From Streptomonospora nanhaiensis (GTDB taxonomy: Bacteria > Actinomycetota > Actinomycetes > Streptosporangiales > Streptosporangiaceae), in the NCBI RefSeq assembly GCF_026642255.1, contig NZ_CP113264.1:5456001-5520000 (forward strand): a stretch of DNA of 64,000 nt. Direction: 5' to 3'. Each line of letters starts with the position of its first letter. Within the stretch, counting starts at the first letter, position 1. The translations under genes and the position numbers were made by a program. Positions 36,323-45,226 of this stretch are shown piece by piece. A model generated the notes under the pieces. That model was not told the DNA's origin. It worked only from the letters and a program-made list of their open reading frames with translations, and did no database searches.

Positions 36323-37858
36323 TCAGGCCCTGCTGGGCGCGTACTCGGTGAGCTTGGCCGCGAGCAGCTCGGGGACGAAGGCGTGGATCGCCGTTCCGTC
36401 TCCGGTGTGCTCCTCGCTGATGATGCGTCCCTCCTGGTGCACCTTGGCGATGAGGTCGCCCCGCGAGTACGGGACGAGCGCGTTGACCTCGTGCGCGAGC
36501 TCGGGGAGCGCGTCGGCGAGCGCCGCGACCAGCTCGGGAACGCCCTCGCCGGTGCGGGCCGAGACCTCGACCATGTTCGGGTAGCGGGTCCGCAGCACCT
36601 TGAGCACGTCCGGGTCGGCGGCGTCCACCTTGTTGACCACGATGAGCTCGGGCACCTCAGCGGCCTCGATGTCGGCGAACACCTCGTGGACCGCGCGGAT
36701 CTGGCTCTCGGGGTCGGGGTGCGACCCGTCGATCACGTGCAGGATCAGGTCGGAGTCGGCGACCTCCTCCAGGGTGGAGCGGAACGCCTCCACCAGCTGG
36801 TGCGGCAGGTGCCGGACGAATCCGACGGTGTCGCTGAGGGTGAAGCCCCGGCCGTCGGGCGTGCGCGCCTGGCGGACGGTCGGGTCCAGGGTGGCGAACA
36901 GGGCGTTCTCCACCAGGACGCCGGCCCCCGTCAACCGGTTGAGCAGGCTCGACTTGCCGGCGTTGGTGTACCCGGCGATGGCCACGGACGGCACCTCGCG
37001 GGTGCGCCGGACGTCGCGCTTGACGTCGCGCGCGGTGCGCATGTGGGCGAGCTGACGGCGCAGCTTGGCCATCTTGTCGTTGATGCGCCGGCGGTCGGTC
37101 TCGATCTTGGTCTCACCGGGACCGCGCAGGCCCACGCCTCCGCCCGCGCCTCCGCCGCCGGAGCCGCCCGCCTGCCGGGACAGGGAGTCGCCCCAGCCGC
37201 GCAGTCGCGGCAGCAGGTAGCTGAGCTGTGCGAGTTCGACCTGGGCCTTGCCCTCGCTGCTGCTGGCGTGCTGGGCGAAGATGTCCAGGATCAGGGCGGT
37301 GCGGTCCACCACCTTGACCTTGACGACGTCCTCCAGCTGCCGCAGCTGGCCGGGGGTGAGCTCACCGTCGCAGATGACGGTGTCGGCGCCGGTCGCCTCG
37401 ACGATGTCGCGGAGTTCGGCCGCCTTGCCCTTGCCGACGTAGGTGGCCGGGTCCGGCTTGGAGCGGCGCTGGGTGAGGCCTTCGAGGACGAGTGCCCCGG
37501 CGGTCTCGGACAGGGCCGCGAGTTCGGTGAGCGAGTTGTCGGCGTCGGTCTGGGTGCCGCTGGTCCACACGCCGATGAGGACGACGCGCTCCAGCCGCAG
37601 CGACCGGTACTCGACCTCGGTGATGTCGGTGAGTTCGGTGGAAAGCCCCTGCACGCGGCGGAGCGCGTGGCGTTCGGCGAGTTCCATCTCACCCTGGTCG
37701 GGAGCGTTCCTCGGCTCGTTCCGGCGGTCTCCGCCGTCGGCCTCGGCCCCACGGGTCGCGTCGTCCCCGTCCCCGACGGTGATCGCCTCGCGGAAGACGT
37801 CCTCGCCTGCGGCCTCGTGGCCGGGCTCGGAGATTCCGCGGGTGTCAGCTGTATTCAT
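36323..37858 (-). CDS. hflX: Ribosome-associated GTPase HflX
   Basis: 511 residues. A ~60-residue acidic N-terminal extension precedes the HflX domain (ERVVLIGVW, DPATYVGKGKAAEL, RLRGWGDSLSRQAGG, GPGETKIETDRR) and the G domain with P-loop GYTNAGKSS near residue 300, DTVGFV and NKVD. HflX splits stalled ribosomes during stress. In many actinobacteria it neighbours miaA and dapF. Here a 9-kb stretch with the glc genes and a sigma factor separates them. Confidence 0.96.
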   Translation of the reverse strand: MNTADTRGISEPGHEAAGEDVFREAITVGDGDDATRGAEADGGDRRNEPRNAPDQGEMELAERHALRRVQGLSTELTDITEVEYRSLRLERVVLIGVWTSGTQTDADNSLTELAALSETAGALVLEGLTQRRSKPDPATYVGKGKAAELRDIVEATGADTVICDGELTPGQLRQLEDVVKVKVVDRTALILDIFAQHASSSEGKAQVELAQLSYLLPRLRGWGDSLSRQAGGSGGGGAGGGVGLRGPGETKIETDRRRINDKMAKLRRQLAHMRTARDVKRDVRRTREVPSVAIAGYTNAGKSSLLNRLTGAGVLVENALFATLDPTVRQARTPDGRGFTLSDTVGFVRHLPHQLVEAFRSTLEEVADSDLILHVIDGSHPDPESQIRAVHEVFADIEAAEVPELIVVNKVDAADPDVLKVLRTRYPNMVEVSARTGEGVPELVAALADALPELAHEVNALVPYSRGDLIAKVHQEGRIISEEHTGDGTAIHAFVPELLAAKLTEYAPSRA

Positions 37859-38155
37859 ATCCCTCCAGGTGGGTCAACGCGGCCGCCGTCCTGATTCTTC
37901 CCGTGGGCGGGCCGCGACGGGCGCCCTGTCGATGGTGGCAGGTCGCCGCCGCCGGGGCATCTGAATTATCGCAGGCCGTGCGACACGCGACATTGCGCCG
38001 TGCGGAGTCGCCCGGTGACCCCCGGTCGATACTGGCCGAAGAAGTCCCGATCTTCCGGGCGGAAGTTTTCCGGACCTTCACGCGCCGGGAAACTTCACGA
38101 TCATGTGCGCGGACCGCGGCGTTGACCGCGCGGAGGCACTGACGGTAGCGTCGTT

Positions 38156-38190
38156 TTCCACATACCAAAAGCTATTTTCGTATTGCGGAA
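38156..38190. promoter_or_regulatory. Tandem IclR-type operator pair before malate synthase
   Basis: Two 15-bp sites: 38156-38170 (TTCC-N7-AAAA) and 38176-38190 (TTTC-N7-GGAA), 20 bp centre to centre. The arrangement mirrors 1150-1185 in the iclR intergenic region. The second site overlaps the ribosome-binding site of malate synthase (GGAAGG at 38187-38192) and an in-frame TTG at 38183, so it is very near the start of transcription or translation. A mirrored pair at two separate loci makes chance unlikely. Confidence 0.68.
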
Positions 38191-38197
38191 GGTTTCC

Positions 38198-39802
38198 ATG
38201 GGCGCCACGCACGGGGTCGAGATCACCGGCCCCCTCCACGACCGGTTCGACGAGATCCTCACGGATGAGGCCCTGGCCCTCGTCGCCGAACTCCACCGCA
38301 CCTTCGAGGGGCGCCGCCAGGAGCTCCTCGCCGCCCGCAGGACCCGCGAGGAGCAGATCGCCGCGGGCGCCGACCTCGACTTCCTCCCCGAGACCAAGCA
38401 CATCCGCGAGGACGACAGCTGGCAGGTCGCCCCGCCCGCGCCCGGCATCACCGACCGCCGGGTCGAGATCACCGGCCCCACCGACCGCAAGATGACCGTC
38501 AACGCGCTCAACTCCGGCGCGAAGGTGTGGCTCGCCGACTTCGAGGACGCGAACACCCCGCTGTGGGAGAACATGATCGGCGGGCAGCTCAACCTGCGCG
38601 ACGCCCTCGACCGGCAGATCGACTTCACCTCCCCGCAGGGCAAGACCTACGCCCTGAAGGAGGACGGCGAGCTCGCCACCGTCGTCGTCCGGCCGCGCGG
38701 CTGGCACCTGGACGAGAAGCACATCCTCGTCGACGGCCGCCGGACGAGCGGCGGCATCGTCGACTTCGCGCTCTACCTCTTCCACAGCGCCCGGCGGCAG
38801 ATCGCCAAGGGCAAGGGGCCGTACTTCTACCTGCCCAAGATGCAGAGCCACCTCGAGGCCCGCCTCTGGAACGACATCTTCGTCCTGGCCCAGGAGCGCC
38901 TGGGGATCCCGCGCGGCACCATCCGCGCCACCTGCCTGATCGAGACCATCCCGGCCGCCTTCGAGATGGAGGAGATCCTCTACGAGCTGCGGGAGCACTC
39001 CGCGGGGCTCAACGCGGGGCGCTGGGACTACCTGTTCAGCATCATCAAGACGCACCGCACCCGTGGCCGCAGGTTCCTGCTGCCCGAGCGCAACGCCGTG
39101 ACGATGACCGCCCCGTTCATGCGCGCCTACACCGAACTGCTGGTCAAGACCTGCCACAAGCGCGGCGCCCACGCCATCGGCGGCATGGCCGCGTTCATCC
39201 CGTCCCGCCGCGACGCCGAGGTGAACGAGGTCGCCTTCGCCAAGGTCCGCGACGACAAGTCCCGCGAGTCCGGCGACGGGTTCGACGGTTCGTGGGTGGC
39301 CCACCCCGACCTGGTCCCGGTCGCCATGGAGGTCTTCGACGGCGTCCTCGGCGAGCGCCCCCACCAGATCGACAAGCAGCGTCCCGAGGTCGAGGCGACC
39401 GCCGCGGACCTGCTCTCCGTCGACCGGACCCCGGGCGGCGTCACCCTCGCCGGCCTGAGCGGCAACATCAACGTCGCCCTCCAGTACCTGGCGGCCTGGA
39501 TGGGCGGCAACGGCGCGGTGGCCATCCACAACCTCATGGAGGACGCCGCCACCGCCGAGATCTCCCGGTCCCAGATCTGGCAGTGGCTGCACAACGACGT
39601 CACCCTCGACGGCGGCGAGAAGGTCACCGCCGAGCTCGTCAGGCAGCTCATCGACGAGGAGCTGGCGGCCATCCGGGGGTCCCTGGGGGAGGCGTACGAC
39701 GAGAACCTGTACCAGCAGGCCAAGGAGCTGTTCTCCGAGGTGGCCCTCGCCGACGAGTACGTGGACTTCCTGACGCTGCCGGCCTACGAGCGCATGCCGT
39801 AG
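38198..39802 (+). CDS. aceB: Malate synthase A
   Basis: 534 residues from ATG 38198, with GGAAGG at proper spacing; an in-frame TTG at 38183 lies inside an operator and is rejected. Family features are FEDANTPLWENM, VVVRPRGWHLDEKH (the malate synthase signature) and GLNAGRWDYLFSIIKTH containing the catalytic aspartate. It condenses glyoxylate and acetyl-CoA to malate. No isocitrate lyase is present; the glycolate oxidase genes directly downstream would supply glyoxylate. Paired IclR-type operators precede it. Confidence 0.96.
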   Translation: MGATHGVEITGPLHDRFDEILTDEALALVAELHRTFEGRRQELLAARRTREEQIAAGADLDFLPETKHIREDDSWQVAPPAPGITDRRVEITGPTDRKMTVNALNSGAKVWLADFEDANTPLWENMIGGQLNLRDALDRQIDFTSPQGKTYALKEDGELATVVVRPRGWHLDEKHILVDGRRTSGGIVDFALYLFHSARRQIAKGKGPYFYLPKMQSHLEARLWNDIFVLAQERLGIPRGTIRATCLIETIPAAFEMEEILYELREHSAGLNAGRWDYLFSIIKTHRTRGRRFLLPERNAVTMTAPFMRAYTELLVKTCHKRGAHAIGGMAAFIPSRRDAEVNEVAFAKVRDDKSRESGDGFDGSWVAHPDLVPVAMEVFDGVLGERPHQIDKQRPEVEATAADLLSVDRTPGGVTLAGLSGNINVALQYLAAWMGGNGAVAIHNLMEDAATAEISRSQIWQWLHNDVTLDGGEKVTAELVRQLIDEELAAIRGSLGEAYDENLYQQAKELFSEVALADEYVDFLTLPAYERMP

Positions 39803-39813
39803 TTCGGGCTTGA

Positions 39814-39828
39814 TTCCATAAAACGGAA
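39814..39828. promoter_or_regulatory. IclR-type operator between malate synthase and glcD
   Basis: TTCC-N7-GGAA, the best palindrome of the set, 11 bp after the malate synthase stop. A left half-site (TTTC at 39834-39837) lies exactly 20 bp further, echoing the tandem spacing at the other two promoters. Confidence 0.55.
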
Positions 39829-39840
39829 GAGACTTTCCAT

Positions 39841-39868
39841 CGCACCCCTTGCTACGGCAGGGGGTGCG
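39841..39868 (+). terminator. Hairpin between malate synthase and glcD
   Basis: A 12-bp stem (CGCACCCCTTGC with a complementary arm, one G-U) and a TACG loop, without a T-run, 38 bp after malate synthase. It may end that transcript or form a processing or leader structure ahead of glcD. Confidence 0.6.
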
Positions 39869-39946
39869 GTCGTACGTTCCCCTTGCGAGGTCGCAGCCGG
39901 GGAAGGGCTCCCGGACCCACTTCTCCGGACCGGCCCGGGAGGCGCC

Positions 39947-41437
39947 ATGACCGAGACCGCACCCGCCACACGGACCCCGGCGGCCCTGGCCGCCCTCGTC
40001 CCCGTGCTGCGCGACATCTGCGGTGAGGACGGCGTCCTGACCGACGCCTCCCGGCGACGCACCTACGAGAGCGACGGGCTCACCCACCACAGGTCCGTCC
40101 CCGGCGTCGTCGTGCTCCCCACCACCGCCGAGCAGGTCGCCGCCGTCGTCCGGCTCTGCTCCGACCGCGGCGTCCCCTTCGTACCGCGGGGCGCGGGCAC
40201 GGGCCTCTCCGCGGGGGCGCTCCCCCACGCCGAGGGCGTCCTGGTCGTCACCTCGCGCATGCGCCGCATCATCGAGATCGACGTCGATAACGAGTGCGCG
40301 GTCGTCGAGCCGGGGGTGGCCAACCTCGACGTCACCCGCGCCGCGGCCCCCCACGGGTACTACTACGCACCCGACCCCTCCAGCCAGCAGGTGTGCTCGG
40401 TGGGCGGCAACGTCGCCGAGAACTCCGGCGGCGCCCACTGCCTCAAGTACGGGTTCACCGTCAACCACGTGCGCGGCCTCGACATCGTCACCCCCTCCGG
40501 CGAACTCGTCAGCCTCGGCGGCCGGAGCCCCGACGCCCCCGGCTACGACCTCATCGGCGCGTTCGTCGGCTCCGAGGGCACGCTCGGCATCGCCACACGC
40601 ATCACCGTCAACCTGACCCGCGCCCCGCAGAAGACCGTGACCCTGCTGTCCGCGTTCACGTCGATGGACGCGGGCGGGCGGGCGGTCAGCTCGGTGATCG
40701 CCGCCGGAGTGCTGCCCTCCGCCATGGAGATGATGGACGCGCTCGCCATCGAGGCCGCCGAGAAGGCCGTCGCCTGCGACTACCCGCAGGGTGCGGCGGC
40801 CGTGCTGGTCGTGGAGCTGGACGGCCCCGCCGCGGAGGTCGACGCCCAGCTCGCCGAGGTCGTCCGGCTGTGCGGCGAGGCGGGCTCCTTCGAGACCCGG
40901 ACCGCCAGCGGCCCCGAGGAGCGCGCCCGCATCTGGAAGGGGCGCAAGTCGGCGTTCGCCGCGGTGGGGAGGATCAGCCCCGCCTACATCGTCCAGGACG
41001 GCGTCGTCCCCCGCACCGCCCTGCCCGAGGTGCTGCGCCGCATCACCGAGCTGTCGGAGTCCAGCGGCATCCGCGTCGCCAACGTCTTCCACGCCGGCGA
41101 CGGCAACCTCCACCCCCTGGTGCTGTTCGACGACACCGAGCCCGGCGCGGCGGACAGGGCCGAGGAGGTCTCCGGGGCCATCCTCGACCTGTGTATCGAA
41201 CACGGCGGCTCCATCACCGGGGAACACGGCGTGGGCGTGGACAAGGCGTGCAAGATGCCGCGCATGTACGGTCCCGACGACCTGGCGACGTTCGACCTGT
41301 TCCGCCGGTCCTTCGACCCGGACGGCATCGCCAACCCGGACAAGCTGCTCCCCACGCCGCGCCTGTGCGGCGAACGGCCCGGCGTGCGCAGGGGCGTGCA
41401 CCCGCTCGTGGAGTCCGGGCGGGCCGACCAGTTCTGA
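39947..41437 (+). CDS. glcD: Glycolate oxidase subunit GlcD (FAD-linked oxidase)
   Basis: 496 residues. The PCMH-type FAD domain shows VPFVPRGAGTGLSAGALP, VGGNVAENSGGAHCLKYG and GSEGTLGIATRITVNL; the C-terminal FAD-linked oxidase domain has NVFHAGDGNLHPLVLFD and GSITGEHGVGVDK. With GlcE and GlcF it oxidises glycolate (or D-lactate in related complexes) to the 2-oxo acid and passes electrons to the membrane. Linkage to malate synthase favours glycolate. glcE follows 29 bp later. Confidence 0.94.
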   Translation: MTETAPATRTPAALAALVPVLRDICGEDGVLTDASRRRTYESDGLTHHRSVPGVVVLPTTAEQVAAVVRLCSDRGVPFVPRGAGTGLSAGALPHAEGVLVVTSRMRRIIEIDVDNECAVVEPGVANLDVTRAAAPHGYYYAPDPSSQQVCSVGGNVAENSGGAHCLKYGFTVNHVRGLDIVTPSGELVSLGGRSPDAPGYDLIGAFVGSEGTLGIATRITVNLTRAPQKTVTLLSAFTSMDAGGRAVSSVIAAGVLPSAMEMMDALAIEAAEKAVACDYPQGAAAVLVVELDGPAAEVDAQLAEVVRLCGEAGSFETRTASGPEERARIWKGRKSAFAAVGRISPAYIVQDGVVPRTALPEVLRRITELSESSGIRVANVFHAGDGNLHPLVLFDDTEPGAADRAEEVSGAILDLCIEHGGSITGEHGVGVDKACKMPRMYGPDDLATFDLFRRSFDPDGIANPDKLLPTPRLCGERPGVRRGVHPLVESGRADQF

Positions 41438-41466
41438 GCGACGGCTCCGACGACGAGGGAGGACAC

Positions 41467-42945
41467 GTGACACCCGCGGAGAAGCTGCAGGTCGAGGGCT
41501 GCGCCCTGAGGAGGGGGACCGCCGACGACGCCGTGGGGACCCTCGTCCCCGGGTACGTGGCACGGCCCGCAGACGCCGACGCCCTCGCCCGGATCATGGC
41601 CGTGTCCGGGAGGCGGGGACTCACCGTCGTCGCGCGCGGCCACGGTACCGCCATGGACTGGGGCGGGGTCCCGCGCTCCGCCGACCTGGTCGTCGACACC
41701 GGCGGCCTGTCGTGGATCGACCACATCGCGGGCGACCTCGTCGTCGAGGTCGGGGCCGGCACCCCCGTCGCCGACCTCTTCGCCGTGCTGGAGGCCGCCG
41801 GACAGCGCCTGTCCGTCGACCCCGTGCGCGAGGGCGGAACCGTCGGCGGCATGGTCGCCACAGGAGTGTCCGGCCCGCGCCGCCTGCTCACCGGCGCCCT
41901 GCGCGACCTGGTCATCGGCATGACCGTCGTGCGGGCCGACGGGGTGGTGGCCCGCAGCGGCGGCCGGGTGGTCAAGAACGTGGCAGGGTACGACCTGGCG
42001 AAACTGCACACGGGAGGCCTCGGCACCCTCGGCGTGATCGCTTCGGTGGCCTTCCGCCTGCACCCGCTGCCGCCCGCCCTGCGGGTGGTGACCATCCCCC
42101 TGGCCTCCCGCGGTCACGCGGAGCGGATCACGGCCGCCCTGCGCGCGACCACGGTCGTGCCTGCGGCGGTGGAGCTCCACTGGCCCTCCCGTCTCCCTCC
42201 GCCACCCTCAACCGACGCCTCCGGCGCAACCCAACCCACCCGTCTCCCCCCACCACCCTCAACCGACGCCTCCGGCGCAACCCAACCCACCCGTCTCCCC
42301 CCACCACCCTCAACCGACGCCTCCGGCGCAACCCAACCCACCCGTCTCCCCCCACCACCCCCGACCGACGCCGACCGCACCGCCCCGGCCCCGCCGTCCC
42401 CGGCCGTCCCTCACCACGGCCCCTGCCTGCGCGTCGTGCTGGAGGGGACGCCGGAGGGGCTGGAGGCCAGGACCGCCACCGTGCTCTCGGTCCTGCGCGG
42501 GGCCGCGCCGCGGGAGGGCGCCGCGCCGCCCGGGCCACAGGTGGACCGGGAACTGCCGGCGGGGTGGGGGCTGCTCCCCTCCGAGGGCACGGTCGTCCGG
42601 GTGTCCGTGCCGCCCGCCGAGTCGGCGGAGGCCGCCGAGGCGCTGGGCGCCCTGGCCGGCCGCGCGCACGGGACGGACGCGGTGGTCACCGGTTCGGTGC
42701 CGCGCGGCGCGCTCTTCGTCTCGTTCGCCCCGGGCGCGCCCGCGGGGGCCGTGGCGGACACGGTGGCGGGGGCCCGCTCCCGCCCCGGCTGGTCGGCCAC
42801 CCTGCTGCGCGCGGAACCGCACGTCCACGCCGCCGGGGTGGACCCGTGGGGCGAGATCCCCGGCCTGCCGCTGATGCGGGCCGTCAGGGACTCCTTCGAC
42901 CCCGGCCGCCGCCTGGCCCCGGGGCGCTTCGCCGACGGCGCCTGA
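41467..42945 (+). CDS. glcE: Glycolate oxidase subunit GlcE with proline-rich repeat insertion
   Basis: 492 residues from GTG 41467 preceded by GAGGGAGGA; the usual GlcE is ~350-400. The FAD/PCMH domain fills the first ~220 residues (LTVVARGHGTAMDWGG, DPVREGGTVGGMVATGVSGP, GGRVVKNVAGYDLAKL, GGLGTLGVIASVAFRLHP). A ~75-residue insert then carries over three copies of RLPPPPSTDASGATQPT encoded by 51-bp DNA repeats. The C-terminal domain resumes near PCLRVVLEGTPEGLEA. The insert uses codons (TCA, CAA, CCA, GCA) that are rare elsewhere in the gene. Conserved motifs on both sides are intact, so the protein is probably functional. Confidence 0.9.
   Translation: MTPAEKLQVEGCALRRGTADDAVGTLVPGYVARPADADALARIMAVSGRRGLTVVARGHGTAMDWGGVPRSADLVVDTGGLSWIDHIAGDLVVEVGAGTPVADLFAVLEAAGQRLSVDPVREGGTVGGMVATGVSGPRRLLTGALRDLVIGMTVVRADGVVARSGGRVVKNVAGYDLAKLHTGGLGTLGVIASVAFRLHPLPPALRVVTIPLASRGHAERITAALRATTVVPAAVELHWPSRLPPPPSTDASGATQPTRLPPPPSTDASGATQPTRLPPPPSTDASGATQPTRLPPPPPTDADRTAPAPPSPAVPHHGPCLRVVLEGTPEGLEARTATVLSVLRGAAPREGAAPPGPQVDRELPAGWGLLPSEGTVVRVSVPPAESAEAAEALGALAGRAHGTDAVVTGSVPRGALFVSFAPGAPAGAVADTVAGARSRPGWSATLLRAEPHVHAAGVDPWGEIPGLPLMRAVRDSFDPGRRLAPGRFADGA
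42189..42366 (+). repeat. 51-bp in-frame tandem repeat in glcE (3.5 copies)
   Basis: Copies start at 42189, 42240, 42291 and 42342 (the last partial). Copies 2 and 3 are identical, and copy 1 differs by two bases. On the minus strand each junction reads as four G-runs of three or more with loops of 4, 1 and 2 nt, at 42230-42251, 42281-42302 and 42332-42353, a canonical G-quadruplex pattern. The near-identity implies recent expansion or active homogenisation. Confidence 0.95.
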
Positions 42946-42984
42946 ACCCGGCGCCCGAACCTTCCAGGACCTGAGGGAGTGCAC

Positions 42985-44310
42985 GTGACCGACCAGCCGC
43001 CGGAGGCTCCACGCGAACGGGACCAGGTGTTCGGCGACCTGTTGAACGACTGCGTCCACTGCGGGTTCTGCCTCCCCACCTGCCCCACGAACGTGCTGTG
43101 GGGACAGGAGATGGACTCACCGCGCGGACGTATCCACCTGATGACCCAGATGCACACCGAGGACGTCCTCACGGAGACGGCGGTCGGCCACTTCGACAAC
43201 TGCCTGGGGTGTCTGGCCTGCGTCTCCTCGTGCCCGTCGGGGGTGGCCTACGACGCCCTCATCGAGCACACGCGGAACAGGGTGGAGAGGGAGCACGAAC
43301 GGCCGCGGGGGGAGCGGGTGCTGCGGGGCGCGATCTTCTCCCTGTTCCCGTACCGGCGCAGGTTGCGCCTCATGCGCGGACCGCTGCGCGCCTACGGGGC
43401 CACCGGGGCGTCCTCCCTCGTCCGGCGCTCGGGCCTCCTGGAGCGGATCTCCCCGGCCCTGGCCGCCATGGAGCGCATCGCACCGCCGCTGTCGTCGCCC
43501 CCTCCCCCGCTCCCGCCCCTGGTGCCCGCCGTGGGGAGGGCCCGGGCCAGGGTGGGGATGCTCGTGGGGTGCGTCCAGGGCGCGTTCTTCCCCGAGGTCA
43601 ACACCGCGACCGCGCGCGTGCTGGCGATGGAGGGCTGCGACGTGGTCGTCCCCCGCACCCAGGGGTGCTGCGGCGCCCTGTCCGGGCACTCCGGGCGGTC
43701 GGAGGAGTCCGCTGCCTTCGCCCGGCGCCTCGTCGAGGTGTTCGAGCGGGCGCGCGTCGACCGGGTCGTGGTCAACTCCGCCGGATGCGGCTCCAGCATG
43801 AAGCACTTCGACCGTACCCTGGCCGAGGCGGGCGCGGACGACGCGTGGGTGCGTCGCGCGCGCGACATGTCGGCGAAGGTCGTGGACCTCACCGAGTTCC
43901 TGGTGGACCTGGGCCCGCGGGCCGAGCGCCATCCCCTCCCGCTGCACACGGCGTACCACGACGCGTGCCACCTCTCCCACGGCCAGGGGATCACACAGGC
44001 GCCCCGTGCCCTCCTCGCCGGCATTCCGGGGCTGCGCGTGTCCGACCTGCCGGACAAGGAGGTCTGCTGCGGTTCGGCGGGCGTCTACAACCTGCTCAAG
44101 CCCGACGCCGCACGGGAACTCGGCGACCGCAAGGGCCGGGACGTGGCCTCCACCGGCGCCGACGCGCTGGTGTCGGGCAACCCCGGGTGCGCGCTCCAGA
44201 TCGCGTCGGCGATGGAGCGCGCGGGGAGGCGGGTCGCGGTGACCCACACCGCGCGCGTCCTCGACGCGTCGCTGCGCGGTCTCACCGTCGACCAGCTGCT
44301 GGGGCGCTGA
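42985..44310 (+). CDS. glcF: Glycolate oxidase iron-sulfur subunit GlcF
   Basis: 441 residues from GTG 42985, at better spacing from GGGAG than the in-frame GTG six bases earlier. Two 4Fe-4S motifs are near the N-terminus (CVHCGFCLPTCPT and CLGCLACVSSCPSG), followed by two CCG-type domains (QGCCGALSGHSGR with SAGCGSSMKHF, and CHLSHGQGI with EVCCGSAGVYNLLKP). It carries electrons from the flavin subunits to the membrane quinone pool. It is the last gene of the glcDEF set. Confidence 0.94.
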   Translation: MTDQPPEAPRERDQVFGDLLNDCVHCGFCLPTCPTNVLWGQEMDSPRGRIHLMTQMHTEDVLTETAVGHFDNCLGCLACVSSCPSGVAYDALIEHTRNRVEREHERPRGERVLRGAIFSLFPYRRRLRLMRGPLRAYGATGASSLVRRSGLLERISPALAAMERIAPPLSSPPPPLPPLVPAVGRARARVGMLVGCVQGAFFPEVNTATARVLAMEGCDVVVPRTQGCCGALSGHSGRSEESAAFARRLVEVFERARVDRVVVNSAGCGSSMKHFDRTLAEAGADDAWVRRARDMSAKVVDLTEFLVDLGPRAERHPLPLHTAYHDACHLSHGQGITQAPRALLAGIPGLRVSDLPDKEVCCGSAGVYNLLKPDAARELGDRKGRDVASTGADALVSGNPGCALQIASAMERAGRRVAVTHTARVLDASLRGLTVDQLLGR

Positions 44311-44647
44311 CCCGGGGCGTGCCCCGTCCACAGGCCCGGGACGGGGTTGTCCCCGAACGGTGAACAGGTGCTTTCCTTGAATCAGGGGGACCCCACCCCC
44401 GGCGGCTCCGGCGTGCCCGCGCCCCGCCCCACACCCGGGACCGCCCCTCCCGGCCCTACCGCCTCCGCCCCGACACCTCCGCACCGGCCCCACCGAGCCC
44501 GCCCGCTCCCGGCCTCCGCCCCGCCGCACCCCGGCGACCATCCCACCCCATGTGCCCCACATCACACCCGTTCGCGCGATTTCTCCCCCTCCCCCTCGAA
44601 CAACGACCGCCCGGGCGACACAAGAGGGTGACAGAGAGGAGTTGCCG
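44311..44647. other. Intergenic region between glcF and the ECF sigma gene
   Basis: 337 bp, strongly C-rich on the plus strand. Nothing codes convincingly: a 94-codon frame (44347-44631) is Pro/Thr-rich with no ribosome-binding site. The right end carries the GAGGAG site of the sigma gene. No clear terminator follows glcF beyond short GGGCC inverted repeats at 44311-44350. Confidence 0.5.
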
Positions 44648-45226
44648 ATGGTGACGAGCCACGACGGCGACCCGCCCGGGCACGCGGAGTTCAACGCGGT
44701 GTTCGAGAGGCACTACGACGCGGTGTACAACTACGCACGCCGCAGGGTCGGCCCCGACCTGGCCGACGACGTCGCCTCCGAGGCGTTCGTCGTCGCCTGG
44801 CGGCGGCGCGACAGGGTACCCGCGGACAGGGAGCTCCCCTGGCTGTACGCCTGTGCCCGCCGCATCACCCTCGCCACGCTGCGGGAGATCCGCGGGCGCG
44901 GCGAGGTCCCCACTCCCCCGGAACAGCTCTGGCGGGACTCACCGGACGACACGGAGCAGGTCATCCGGCGCCAGTCGGCGCTCACCGCGCTGGCCGGGCT
45001 CTCCGACACCGACCGCGAGCTCGTGATGCTCGTGACCTGGGAGGGGCTGAGCAGCCGCGAGGCGGCCCGGGTGGTGGGCTGCGCCCCCGTGACCGCGCGG
45101 GGCCGCCTCCACCGCGCCCGCCGACGGCTCCAGGCCCTCATGGACGACACCGCCCGACCCGCTTCCGACAGCCCTGACAGAGAGGAGGCGTCGTGGACGA
45201 CGTCACCGCGCTTCGCGCGCTCCTGA
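44648..45226 (+). CDS. ECF-family RNA polymerase sigma factor
   Basis: 192 residues from ATG 44648 with GAGGAG at 7-nt spacing. Region 2 is VFERHYDAVYNYARRRVGPDLADDVASEAFVVAWRR; region 4 is LAGLSDTDRELVMLVTWEGLSSREAARVVGCAPVTARGRLHRARRRL. The next gene starts 34 nt before this one's stop and encodes a membrane-anchored protein of a type often paired with such sigma factors, so the pair is probably a signalling unit. Confidence 0.92.
   Translation: MVTSHDGDPPGHAEFNAVFERHYDAVYNYARRRVGPDLADDVASEAFVVAWRRRDRVPADRELPWLYACARRITLATLREIRGRGEVPTPPEQLWRDSPDDTEQVIRRQSALTALAGLSDTDRELVMLVTWEGLSSREAARVVGCAPVTARGRLHRARRRLQALMDDTARPASDSPDREEASWTTSPRFARS

Noticed and set aside
36129..36584. A 151-codon frame at the hflX 3' end
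   Set aside because: It is mostly antisense to hflX and crosses its terminator.
38078..41563. An 1161-codon open frame on the minus strand
   Set aside because: It is antisense to malate synthase and glcD, which have full family motifs. Its translation is low-complexity Gly/Val/Asp/His sequence typical of GC-rich shadow frames.
42189..42366. CRISPR-like array
   Set aside because: Repeats are contiguous with no unique spacers, keep the reading frame and encode a repeated peptide; this is a coding tandem repeat.
44347..44631. A 94-codon open frame before the ECF sigma gene
   Set aside because: No ribosome-binding site, Pro/Thr/Ala low complexity, and no recognisable domain.
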